A stretch of 37,105 bases of DNA from the NCBI RefSeq assembly GCF_000964525.1, contig NZ_BAZG01000028.1, positions 1 to 37,105 on the forward strand. Direction: 5' to 3'. The DNA comes from Anaeromyxobacter sp. PSR-1. GTDB taxonomy: Bacteria > Myxococcota > Myxococcia > Myxococcales > Anaeromyxobacteraceae. A program made the translations under genes and the position numbers. Positions 19,478-29,089 of the stretch are shown here, piece after piece. Position 1 is the stretch's first letter. Each line of letters starts with the position of its first letter. Under the pieces are notes generated by a model, which had not been told where the DNA came from, did no database searches, and was given only the letters and a program-made list of their open reading frames with translations.

Positions 19478-20460
19478 TCACGGGCCGGTGATGTTGTACT
19501 CCTTGCGGATCGGCTGCCCCTGCCGCTCGAGCTCGATCGTCACGTGCCCGGAGTCGCGCAGCTTCTGGTACAGCTCGAGCGCCTTCTCGGGCGAGTTGAG
19601 CTCGTACCCGTTCACGCGCTGGATGACGTCGCCGTTCTCGATGCCGATCGAGGCGTAGAGCGAGCCCGGCTGGATCGAGAACAGCTTGAACCCGTTCGCC
19701 ACGCCGTTCTTGAACGACGGGACGATGCGGGCCTGGGTGGCGATGGCGCTCAGGTTGTTGAGCGTGCCGTCGATGACCTTGCGGTCGATCTCGTACTTGT
19801 CCTTCGAGACCGCGCGCACGCCCTCCATCGGCCCCGGCGCGCCCGGCGCGGGCTGGGCCGCGGCACCGACGAGTAGCCGAGGTTGGTGCCGGCGTCCGGC
19901 GCCTCGCTCCCGCCGCCCTCGAAGTCCAGGTACTCCTTCGTGCCGCGGTTGCACAGCACCGCGATCACCTTGAACGCGTTCCCGGTGACGTCGCCGCCGT
20001 CGCGGACGCGCTGCAGGCCGAGCAGCTGGGCGCCCTGGATCCGGTCGCCCACCCCGAGCACCACCGTCTCGCGCGTGGTGAGGTCGGTGATGGTCGCGAG
20101 CGAGAAGCGCGGCTGCTCGGCGACCACGCCGGCCACCAGCGCGAGCCGCAGGTCGGAGCGGGCCGGCTCGGCGCGCGGATCGGCGCAGTTCTGCGGGCGC
20201 GCGGGCGCCGCCGGCGTCGCGTCGGCGGACTGCTGCGGCGGCTCCTGTCCGATGAGGTGGTACAGCCGCGCCTCGTCGATCGAGGCGGGCAGCACCGTCC
20301 GGGCGGGCGCGGGAGGCGGCAGCGCGAGCTCCGCCTGCGGCCTCGGCCGGATCACCGCGCCGACGAGCGTGTTGACGGTCTTCGCCGTGAGCCAGGCCGC
20401 CGCGAACAGCAGCGCGAGGTTCGCGGTCCAGGCGTACTTGCGGAAGAAGAGGTCGAGCAT
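19478..20460 (-). CDS. gspC: Type II secretion protein GspC, with apparent single-base deletion
   Basis: First gene of the operon. From ATG 20458-20460 the frame encodes MLDLFFRKYAWTANLALL, one membrane helix (about 10-34), a Pro-rich linker and the homology-region domain (LRLALVAGVVAEQPRFSLATI... VLGVGDRIQGAQLLGL). Near 19864 the frame is lost. The following in-frame-shifted reading gives the conserved C-terminal half (KDKYEIDRKVIDGTLNNLSAIATQARIVPSF and a PDZ domain with YASIGIENGDVIQRVNG), ending at 19478. Adding one G after the GTG at 19864-19866 restores a 327-residue protein. Without repair, translation would run on to a stop near 19750 and lose the PDZ domain. GspC links the secretin to the inner-membrane platform and helps choose substrates. 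The predicted leader is only about 12 bases. Confidence 0.9.
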
Positions 20461-20483
20461 GGGAGCGGCCAGGGGCCGGGATG

Positions 20484-20499
20484 AGCAACCGTCGTGCCA
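20484..20499 (-). promoter_or_regulatory. Sigma-54 (-24/-12) promoter of the gsp operon
   Basis: On the minus strand TGGCACG-ACGG-TTGCT matches the RpoN consensus at every conserved position, with GG and GC separated by exactly 10 bases. Transcription would start near 20473, about 12 bases before the gspC ATG. It implies that the whole gspC-N operon requires an enhancer-binding activator and ATP hydrolysis for open-complex formation. Confidence 0.88.
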
Positions 20500-20591
20500 C
20501 GGAGACGGGCCCTGGCCGATGCACAACATGCCGGGAACACATGCAAATCCCAGCCGGTGCGCCCGCCCGAGGGGAGCGTCGGCCCCGCCGC

Positions 20592-20604
20592 TGCCAATTT
20601 GGCA
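20592..20604. promoter_or_regulatory. Promoter-proximal enhancer palindrome (UAS 1)
   Basis: TGCCAATTTGGCA is a 13-bp palindrome (one central base) centred at 20598, about 125 bases upstream of the predicted gspC start point. It is an AT-rich island in GC-rich DNA and has a near-identical partner 40 bases away. Position and symmetry fit an NtrC-type activator site. Confidence 0.75.
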
Positions 20605-20631
20605 AGGCCGCCCCGGCGCGCCCCGCGCCGC

Positions 20632-20644
20632 CGCCAAATTGGCA
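20632..20644. promoter_or_regulatory. Promoter-distal enhancer palindrome (UAS 2)
   Basis: CGCCAAATTGGCA, centred at 20638, differs from a perfect palindrome only at one end base and repeats the GCCAAWTTGGC core of the site at 20592-20604. Centres are 40 bp apart, close to four helical turns, so two dimers would sit on the same face. It ends two bases beyond the stop codon of the regulator gene. Confidence 0.75.
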
Positions 20645-20646
20645 GG

Positions 20647-22080
<1,434 letters not shown>

Positions 22081-22117
22081 GGCGGGGAGGATATACCGTC
22101 CGCGCGCCGGCCGGGCG

Positions 22118-22321
22118 TCAGCCGGCGTCGGCGGCCGGCGCGGACGGGGCCGCCGGGGCCGGCGCGGCGGGGACCGCCGGCGGGCTGCCGAGCGCGGCGC
22201 GGATCTCCGGGGCGAAGAGCGCCACCGCGCCGGCGGCCAGGATCGCGAGCGCGCCGACCAGCAGCAGGTACTCGGTGAGCCCCTGCCGCGACGGTCTGGA
22301 GCGGTGCGCCGGCTCGGCCAT
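22118..22321 (-). CDS. Small pilin-like single-pass protein (Flp or class-III-like)
   Basis: The 67-residue product begins MAEPAHRSRPSRQG and continues LTEYLLLVGALAILAAGAVALF. A polar basic leader ending in Gly, followed by a hydrophobic helix with an early Glu-Tyr, is the layout of Flp-type or class III signal-peptide pilins (QG-x-x-EY). The remainder is a short Ala/Pro tail. An AGGT site lies a few bases before the ATG at 22319-22321. It sits between the rpmE terminator and the enhancer-binding regulator, 37 bases before the latter's start, so the two may be cotranscribed. It could instead be an unrelated small membrane protein; no function can be assigned. Confidence 0.6.
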   Translation of the reverse strand: MAEPAHRSRPSRQGLTEYLLLVGALAILAAGAVALFAPEIRAALGSPPAVPAAPAPAAPSAPAADAG

Positions 22322-22372
22322 GATCGACCTGTAGATCGGGCCCGGCCCGCGGGCAAGCGCACGCCCGCCGCG

Positions 22373-22407
22373 GAAAAGGAAAGAGCGGCGCCGGATGGCG
22401 CCGCTCT
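22373..22407 (-). terminator. Intrinsic terminator of rpmE
   Basis: A perfect 11-bp stem (22382-22392 and 22397-22407, arms AGAGCGGCGCC/GGCGCCGCTCT) with a 4-base loop is followed on the minus strand by TTTCCTTTTCC. It lies 28 bases after the rpmE stop. This is the clearest Rho-independent terminator in the window. Confidence 0.9.
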
Positions 22408-22434
22408 CGGAACCTGCGGACCGCTCGCCTGCGA

Positions 22435-22797
22435 CTACTCGGGCTTCGCCTCGGCGGCGGGCGCCTCGGCGGCCGGGGCGGCCTCGGACTTCTTGCTCTT
22501 GCCGGCCTTCGCGCGCTTCGCGGCGCGGTTCTCCTTGGCCTCGAGCTTCTTCGCCGGCTCGGCGGCGGGCGCCTTCTTGGCGGGCTCGGCCTTGGCCGGG
22601 GTGGCGGCGTAGCGCGTCTTGAAGCGCTCGATGCGGCCGGCCGTGTCCATGATCTTCTGCTTGCCCGTGAAGAACGGGTGGCAGTTCGAGCAGATCTCGA
22701 TGTGGAAGTCGCCGCGCACGGAGCGGGTCTCGATGACGTTCCCGCAGGCGCAGAGGACCTTCGTGGCCTTGTAGTCGGGGTGGATGCCTTCCTTCAT
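22435..22797 (-). CDS. rpmE: 50S ribosomal protein L31 with long Ala/Lys-rich tail
   Basis: Residues 1-66 are a typical zinc-type L31: [52 protein letters not shown]. The four zinc-ligand positions (CAC and CSNC) are kept. A tail of about 55 residues rich in Ala, Lys, Glu and Pro follows; ordinary L31 ends near residue 70, so the tail is lineage-specific and probably disordered. It has its own promoter and terminator and is thus a monocistronic unit next to rho, a common neighbour. Confidence 0.96.
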   Translation of the reverse strand: MKEGIHPDYKATKVLCACGNVIETRSVRGDFHIEICSNCHPFFTGKQKIMDTAGRIERFKTRYAATPAKAEPAKKAPAAEPAKKLEAKENRAAKRAKAGKSKKSEAAPAAEAPAAEAKPE

Positions 22798-22817
22798 GCT
22801 CGCCTCTGGGCCGCTTG

Positions 22818-22837
22818 CATCGCCGTGGTCGGCGATG
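22818..22837 (-). promoter_or_regulatory. Leader hairpin of rpmE
   Basis: CATCGCC (22818-22824) and GGCGATG (22831-22837) form a perfect 7-bp stem with a 6-base loop inside the roughly 60-base 5' leader predicted from the promoter at 22864-22892. It stops 20 bases short of the start codon. It could be an autogenous L31 target or a simple stabilising structure. Confidence 0.45.
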
Positions 22838-22863
22838 GTCCGGGCCCGGTTGTGGAACCGCGG

Positions 22864-22892
22864 GATCTAGTCGGATCGCGGGGATAGGTCAA
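22864..22892 (-). promoter_or_regulatory. Sigma-70-type promoter of rpmE
   Basis: On the minus strand TTGACC (22887-22892), a 17-base spacer and TAGATC (22864-22869). The start point would be near 22857, about 60 bases before the rpmE ATG. It lies in the 142-base gap between rho and rpmE, so rpmE is not dependent on the rho transcript. Confidence 0.75.
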
Positions 22893-22939
22893 GCGGAGCG
22901 CGCCGCGGGCGGGGACTCCCTCCTGCGGGCGAGCGGCCC

Positions 22940-24253
22940 CTACTTGCCGCCGCCGACCATCATCTTGAAGAACTCGTCGTGGTTCTTCACCTGGCGGAAC
23001 TTGTCCAGGATGAACTTCATCGCCTCGACGTTGTCGAGGCCGTTCAGGATGGTCTGGCGCAGGATGTAGATCTTCGAGAGCCAGTCGGCCGGCAGGAGCA
23101 GCTCCTCCTTGCGCGTGCCGCTCTTCCCGATGTCCATGCAGGGGAAGATGCGCTTCTCCATCAGCTTGCGGTCGAGCACGATCTCGGAGTTCCCGGTGCC
23201 CTTGAACTCCTCGAAGATCACCTCGTCCATGCGGCTGCCGGTGTCGACGAGCGCGGTGCCGATGATGGTGAGCGAGCCGCCCTCCTCGATGTTGCGGGCC
23301 GCGCCGAAGAAGCGCTTCGGCTTGTGCAGCGCGTTCGAGTCCACGCCGCCGGAGAGGATCTTGCCCGAGGGCGGCACGGTCGAGTTGTAGGCGCGCGCGA
23401 GGCGGGTGATCGAGTCGAGCAGGATCACCACGTCCTTCTTGTGCTCGACCAGCCGCCGGGCCTTCTCGATCACCATCTCCGCGACCTGCACGTGCCGGGT
23501 GGCGGGCTCGTCGAAGGTGGAGGCGACCACCTCGCCCCGCACCGTCCGCTCCATGTCGGTGACCTCCTCGGGCCGCTCGTCGATGAGCAGGACGATGAGG
23601 GTGCACTCCGGGTGATTGGTGGTGACGGCGTGCGCGATGTTCTGGAGGAGCACCGTCTTGCCGGCGCGCGGCGGCGACACGATCAGGCAGCGCTGCCCCT
23701 TGCCGATGGGCGCGAACAGGTCCACCACCCGCGTGGTCATCTCGGCGGGATCGTGCTCGAGCGTCAGCCGCTGGGTCGGGTAGAGCGGCGTCAGGTTGTC
23801 GAAGAGGACCTTGGCCTGGTTCTCCTCGGGCGGCTCGCCGTTGATGGTGTCCACCTTCAGCAGCGCGAAGTAACGCTCGCCTTCCTTGGGCTGGCGGACC
23901 GTGCCGCGCACCGTGTCGCCGGTGCGCAGGTTGAAGCGGCGGATCTGCGAGGGCGAGACGTAGATGTCGTCGGGGCCCGGCAGGTAGGAGAAGTCCGGGC
24001 TGCGCAGGAAGCCGAAGCCGTCGGGCAGCACCTCCAGCGTCCCCTCGCCGCCGACCTCCATCTCCTCCTTGGCCGCCTCCGCCGCCTTCGACTGCGCCTG
24101 GAGGATCGCGAAGATGAGGTCCTGCTTCTTGAGCGCGCCCGCGGACTCGACGTTCAGGTCGCGCGCCAGCTTGGCGAGCTCCGCGACCTTCATGTGCTTG
24201 AGGTCGGTGAGGCTGGACGTGCTCGACGTGGCTGTCGGTGCGGGTGCGGGCAT
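22940..24253 (-). CDS. rho: Transcription termination factor Rho
   Basis: The 437-residue hexameric RNA-dependent helicase ends untranslated transcripts. It has an N-terminal HeH domain ([34 protein letters not shown]) and a cold-shock-like RNA-binding domain with GYGFLR-type [22 protein letters not shown] (about 78-100). The RecA-type ATPase has Walker A SPPRAGKT (about 190), Q/R-loop residues ([11 protein letters not shown]) and the conserved [30 protein letters not shown]. Length and order match the family. A Ser/Thr/Ala-rich N-terminal extension of about 15 residues precedes the HeH. The ATG at 24253 lies about 88 bases after its predicted transcript start. Confidence 0.98.
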   Translation of the reverse strand: MPAPAPTATSSTSSLTDLKHMKVAELAKLARDLNVESAGALKKQDLIFAILQAQSKAAEAAKEEMEVGGEGTLEVLPDGFGFLRSPDFSYLPGPDDIYVSPSQIRRFNLRTGDTVRGTVRQPKEGERYFALLKVDTINGEPPEENQAKVLFDNLTPLYPTQRLTLEHDPAEMTTRVVDLFAPIGKGQRCLIVSPPRAGKTVLLQNIAHAVTTNHPECTLIVLLIDERPEEVTDMERTVRGEVVASTFDEPATRHVQVAEMVIEKARRLVEHKKDVVILLDSITRLARAYNSTVPPSGKILSGGVDSNALHKPKRFFGAARNIEEGGSLTIIGTALVDTGSRMDEVIFEEFKGTGNSEIVLDRKLMEKRIFPCMDIGKSGTRKEELLLPADWLSKIYILRQTILNGLDNVEAMKFILDKFRQVKNHDEFFKMMVGGGK

Positions 24254-24347
24254 GTCGGTTCTCGGGGAGCTGGGCCGCGCGCTGCGGAGCGGGCGTGGCC
24301 GGCGGAGGCTGCGGGCGGTCTCTGGGCGAGGCCTAGGAGAGGCGGCA

Positions 24348-24376
24348 AACGTATGCGGTCGGTTTCAGGGTGTCAA
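24348..24376 (-). promoter_or_regulatory. Sigma-70-type promoter of rho
   Basis: On the minus strand a perfect TTGACA (24371-24376), a 17-base spacer and TACGTT (24348-24353). The start point falls near 24341, leaving a leader of about 88 bases before the rho ATG; rho leaders are often sites of autogenous attenuation. Confidence 0.8.
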
Positions 24377-24453
24377 CGCCGCACACCCGCGCCGCCGTCG
24401 CACCTCGCGTGTGCCATGAACGCGGGGGCCGGCGCGCGGTGAGGTGAGATGCC

Positions 24454-24477
24454 CCGGCGGGTTAACATCTCCGCCGG
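24454..24477 (+). promoter_or_regulatory. Inverted repeat upstream of the receiver-like membrane protein gene
   Basis: CCGGCGG (24454-24460) and CCGCCGG (24471-24477) are perfect 7-bp arms around a 10-base AT-rich centre that contains the palindrome GTTAAC. It lies 32 bases before the ATG at 24510. It could be an operator or a leader hairpin; no -10/-35 pair was convincing in this interval. Confidence 0.4.
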
Positions 24478-24509
24478 TCCGCGCGGGACGCGCCCGAAGA
24501 AAGTGATCG

Positions 24510-25973
24510 ATGCCGAGCAGCAGCCCAACCACCGAAGCCGTCGTCGCCGGGTCGAAGGCGTTCGCCGTCGCGCTGCTGGCGCCCGTCACCACGCGCCTCG
24601 GCACGCGCCCGCGCATCGCGGCGGACGCGGCGCAGGCGCTCTCGCTCTGCCGCGGGCCGGGCGGGCTCGTGGTGATCGAGTTCCAGGGGGAGGGCTCGCT
24701 GGCCGGCATCGAGCGGCTGCTGCGCGACGGCGGCGGCCTCCGCGTCCTGGCGGCGCTCGCGCCGGAGCACGCCGCCGCCGAGGCGCCGCTGCGCGCGCTC
24801 GGCGTCGAGCTGGCCCGCTGGGACGGCCGGCCGGACGGCGTGCTGGGCGCGATCGAGCGGATGGTGCGCGGCGCCGCGCCGGCCGCCGCGGCCAGCCCTT
24901 CTCCCACGGTGAAGCCGCCTCCGCTCGCGCCGCCGCCGCCGCCGTCCGCGGGGCCGCCGCCCCTGGCGCGGAAGGCCACCGCGCCGCCGCCGGACCTCTC
25001 GCTCGACGCCTTCGACGTCAGCGTGGACGACGCCTCCCCCGGCGAGCCGCCCGCGCCCGTCGCCCCGCCGAAGCCCGAGCCGCCGCGCGGGGGCGGCACC
25101 GTCTACGTCCCGCCGCCGCCCGCCGCGCGCGTGCTCTGGCCCGCGCAGTCCGCCTCCGCGGCGGACGCTCAGGCCGCGCTGGAGCGGGCCGCGTCCGGGG
25201 CCGCGCGCCCGGGCGACGCCCTCGACGGGCTCGCGGCGGGGATCGCCGGCGGGCTGTCCGAGCTCGAGCGCGCCGCGCTCGGCGACGGGCCCATGGCGCT
25301 CGACCCGGGCCCGATCCGCTCCGCCGCGGTGATGCGCCTCCGCGTCGCCTCGGCGCGCGCCTCGGCACCGGCGGGCGGCTCCGAGGTGGACGGCGCCGCG
25401 GTGCAGGCGATGCTCGCCGACCTCGACGCGACGCTCGCGGCCGTGAACGGGCTCGCCGCCGGTGCCCCTCCGGACCTCCTCCCCGGGGTGGAGGCCGTCC
25501 GCAACGCGCTCGTCCGCGAGGCGATCGACTTCTCGGACCTCGCCCAGCGCATCGCCTCCGCCGGCGCCGTGGCCGCGACCGCGGCGCGCGCGCCCGCGCG
25601 GCCGGTGCAGGCGCGGGTGATCGCGGTGTCGGCGGAGCCGCGGCCGCGGCGGTCGTGGGGGCTCTGGTTGCTCCTCGTGCTCTCCCTGGCGGCCGCGGGC
25701 GGCTATCACGGCTGGTATCGTTGGCACGTCCGGCAGAGGGTGGCTACACGCCTCGGAACGCTTCCGGGCGCGCCGCAGGGGATGGTGCTCATGCCGGGCT
25801 CCAAGCGGGCTCCGGCAATTCTGTACCCGATGGGCGGAGCGAAGGTGGATCGAGCGCAGGTGGAGCGTTTCATCGAGCAGGAGCACGCCAAGGGCAACGA
25901 GGTCGTCGAGCTGCCCGGCGGGGGTCTCGAAATCCGCCAGGGCGCGCACCCACGCGCGGAGATCAAGCCATGA
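24510..25973 (+). CDS. Unrecognised membrane protein with degenerate receiver-like N-terminus
   Basis: I do not recognise a named family. The 487-residue product has an N-terminal alpha/beta region (about 1-127). Its alternation (AVALLAP, PRIAADAAQALSL, GGLVVIEFQGEGSL, LRVLAALAP, GVLGAIERMV) resembles a response-regulator receiver, but the phosphoacceptor position reads Glu/Phe rather than Asp. A Pro-rich linker (about 130-205) follows, then an Ala-rich helical domain (205-370). One membrane helix lies at about 383-402 (WGLWLLLVLSLAAAGGYHGWY), and a small C-terminal domain of about 85 residues (GMVLMPGSKRAPAILYPMGGAKVDRAQVERFIEQEH) comes last. The stop overlaps the start of a prepilin gene (ATGA), so the two are coupled and may act together in pilus assembly or sensing. 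The start has a weak ribosome binding site. Confidence 0.8.
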   Translation: MPSSSPTTEAVVAGSKAFAVALLAPVTTRLGTRPRIAADAAQALSLCRGPGGLVVIEFQGEGSLAGIERLLRDGGGLRVLAALAPEHAAAEAPLRALGVELARWDGRPDGVLGAIERMVRGAAPAAAASPSPTVKPPPLAPPPPPSAGPPPLARKATAPPPDLSLDAFDVSVDDASPGEPPAPVAPPKPEPPRGGGTVYVPPPPAARVLWPAQSASAADAQAALERAASGAARPGDALDGLAAGIAGGLSELERAALGDGPMALDPGPIRSAAVMRLRVASARASAPAGGSEVDGAAVQAMLADLDATLAAVNGLAAGAPPDLLPGVEAVRNALVREAIDFSDLAQRIASAGAVAATAARAPARPVQARVIAVSAEPRPRRSWGLWLLLVLSLAAAGGYHGWYRWHVRQRVATRLGTLPGAPQGMVLMPGSKRAPAILYPMGGAKVDRAQVERFIEQEHAKGNEVVELPGGGLEIRQGAHPRAEIKP

Positions 25974-26500
25974 CGTCTACGAGCACGGGTCGCCGAAGCA
26001 TCCGCGGCTTCACCTTAATCGAGCTGATGGTCGTGGTGGCGATCATCGGCATCCTCGCGAGCATCGCCATCCCGGTCTCGGTGCGCGCCTCACTGCGTGC
26101 GAAAGCGGCCGAGCGCAACGAGCTGATGTTGAGGGTGAAGACAGGGGTGATGGAGGTCTACATCCAGCAGGGAACGATCCCGGGCGGCGCGCTGGTGGCG
26201 GACTTTCAGCCGCCATATCCGCCCCAGAACCGCAAGCGGGCAATCGACTACCGGGCGCCGGGATGGCGGACGATCTTTCCCGCCGGACAGGAGATCCAGG
26301 GGAACGTCTACTACAGCTTCCGCGCACGCGCGTGGGCGGCCACCGCTAGCGCCCCCGCAACCATCGAGGTGACCGCCGTGGGAGATCTCGACGGCGACGG
26401 CGCCTACAGTACCGCTGTCATGGTCTTCAAGCAGGTCGACGGTGGGTTCCAGCTCGATGACTCGGAATCGGCCTACGCCGAGGACTACGAGACCTTCTGA
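25970..26500 (+). CDS. Type IV prepilin-like protein
   Basis: The 176-residue protein has leader MTSTSTGRRSIRG followed by FTLIELMVVVAIIGILASIAIPV, with Phe1 and Glu5 after the prepilin-peptidase cleavage Gly. This is a textbook type IV pilin or pseudopilin N-terminus. The C-terminal domain (YYSFRARAW, VTAVGDLDGDGAYSTAVMVFKQVDGGFQLDDSESAYAEDYE) resembles pilA-like pilins with an acidic end and a DxDGDG loop that might bind calcium. It overlaps the preceding membrane protein gene by four bases. Base composition is clearly lower in GC than flanking genes, and a TTA leucine codon (26015-26017), rare in such genomes, is present. It has no cysteine pair. It might be a pilus subunit or an adaptor to another fibre. 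Confidence 0.88.
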   Translation: MTSTSTGRRSIRGFTLIELMVVVAIIGILASIAIPVSVRASLRAKAAERNELMLRVKTGVMEVYIQQGTIPGGALVADFQPPYPPQNRKRAIDYRAPGWRTIFPAGQEIQGNVYYSFRARAWAATASAPATIEVTAVGDLDGDGAYSTAVMVFKQVDGGFQLDDSESAYAEDYETF

Positions 26501-28633
<2,133 letters not shown>

Positions 28634-28636
28634 GCG

Positions 28637-28918
28637 ATGGCCGATCGGGTCCGCGCGCGCATCGTGGTGTCCGGCCGCGTCCAGGGCGTGGCCTTCCGCC
28701 AGTCCACGGCGGACGAGGGGCGTCGCCTGGGGGTGAAGGGCTGGGTCCGCAACCTGCCCGACGGCCGGGTGGAGGCGGAGGTCGAGGGCGAGCGCGCCGC
28801 GGTGGGCGCGCTCGTCCGGTGGTGCCACGCGGGCCCGCCCGCCGCGCGGGTGGACGGGGTCGAGGTGGAGTGGGCGGACGCCGCCGGCGACCTGGGCGCG
28901 TTCGAGATCCGCTTCTGA
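28637..28918 (+). CDS. acyP: Acylphosphatase
   Basis: The 93-residue enzyme hydrolyses acyl phosphates (carboxyl-phosphate mixed anhydrides). The signature GRVQGVAFRQST with the phosphate-binding Arg (residue 21) and the second block GWVRNLPDGRVEAEVEG with the catalytic Asn (residue 39) are both present. Length matches the family. It begins three bases after the ligA stop, so the two are cotranscribed; no functional link to ligase is known. Small hairpins follow it (28933-28947 and 28965-28979) but lack a T-tract. Confidence 0.95.
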   Translation: MADRVRARIVVSGRVQGVAFRQSTADEGRRLGVKGWVRNLPDGRVEAEVEGERAAVGALVRWCHAGPPAARVDGVEVEWADAAGDLGAFEIRF

Positions 28919-29089
28919 GCCGGGCGCGCCCTGGGCGGGCTCCGCCCGCGGAGGGGGGCGTGCTGCGGGCTCGACCCGCGCCGCGCGCCGTGCTATTCAG
29001 CCCGGCTCCGCCGGAATCTCCCGCAGATCCGGCGCCTTCCACCCCGACCGGCGGGCGACACGCGGTTCGAACCCGCGGCCCGAAGGGAC

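Noticed and set aside
28933-28979. Two small hairpins after the acylphosphatase gene as a terminator.
   Set aside because: Stems of 5-6 bp without T-tract; such stems are expected by chance in this composition.
29061-29077. A tRNA T-arm-like hairpin (CGCGG-TTCGAAC-CCGCG) just before the radical-SAM gene.
   Set aside because: No matching acceptor stem, D-arm or anticodon arm is found at the right distance on either strand, so it is not a tRNA; a remnant cannot be shown.
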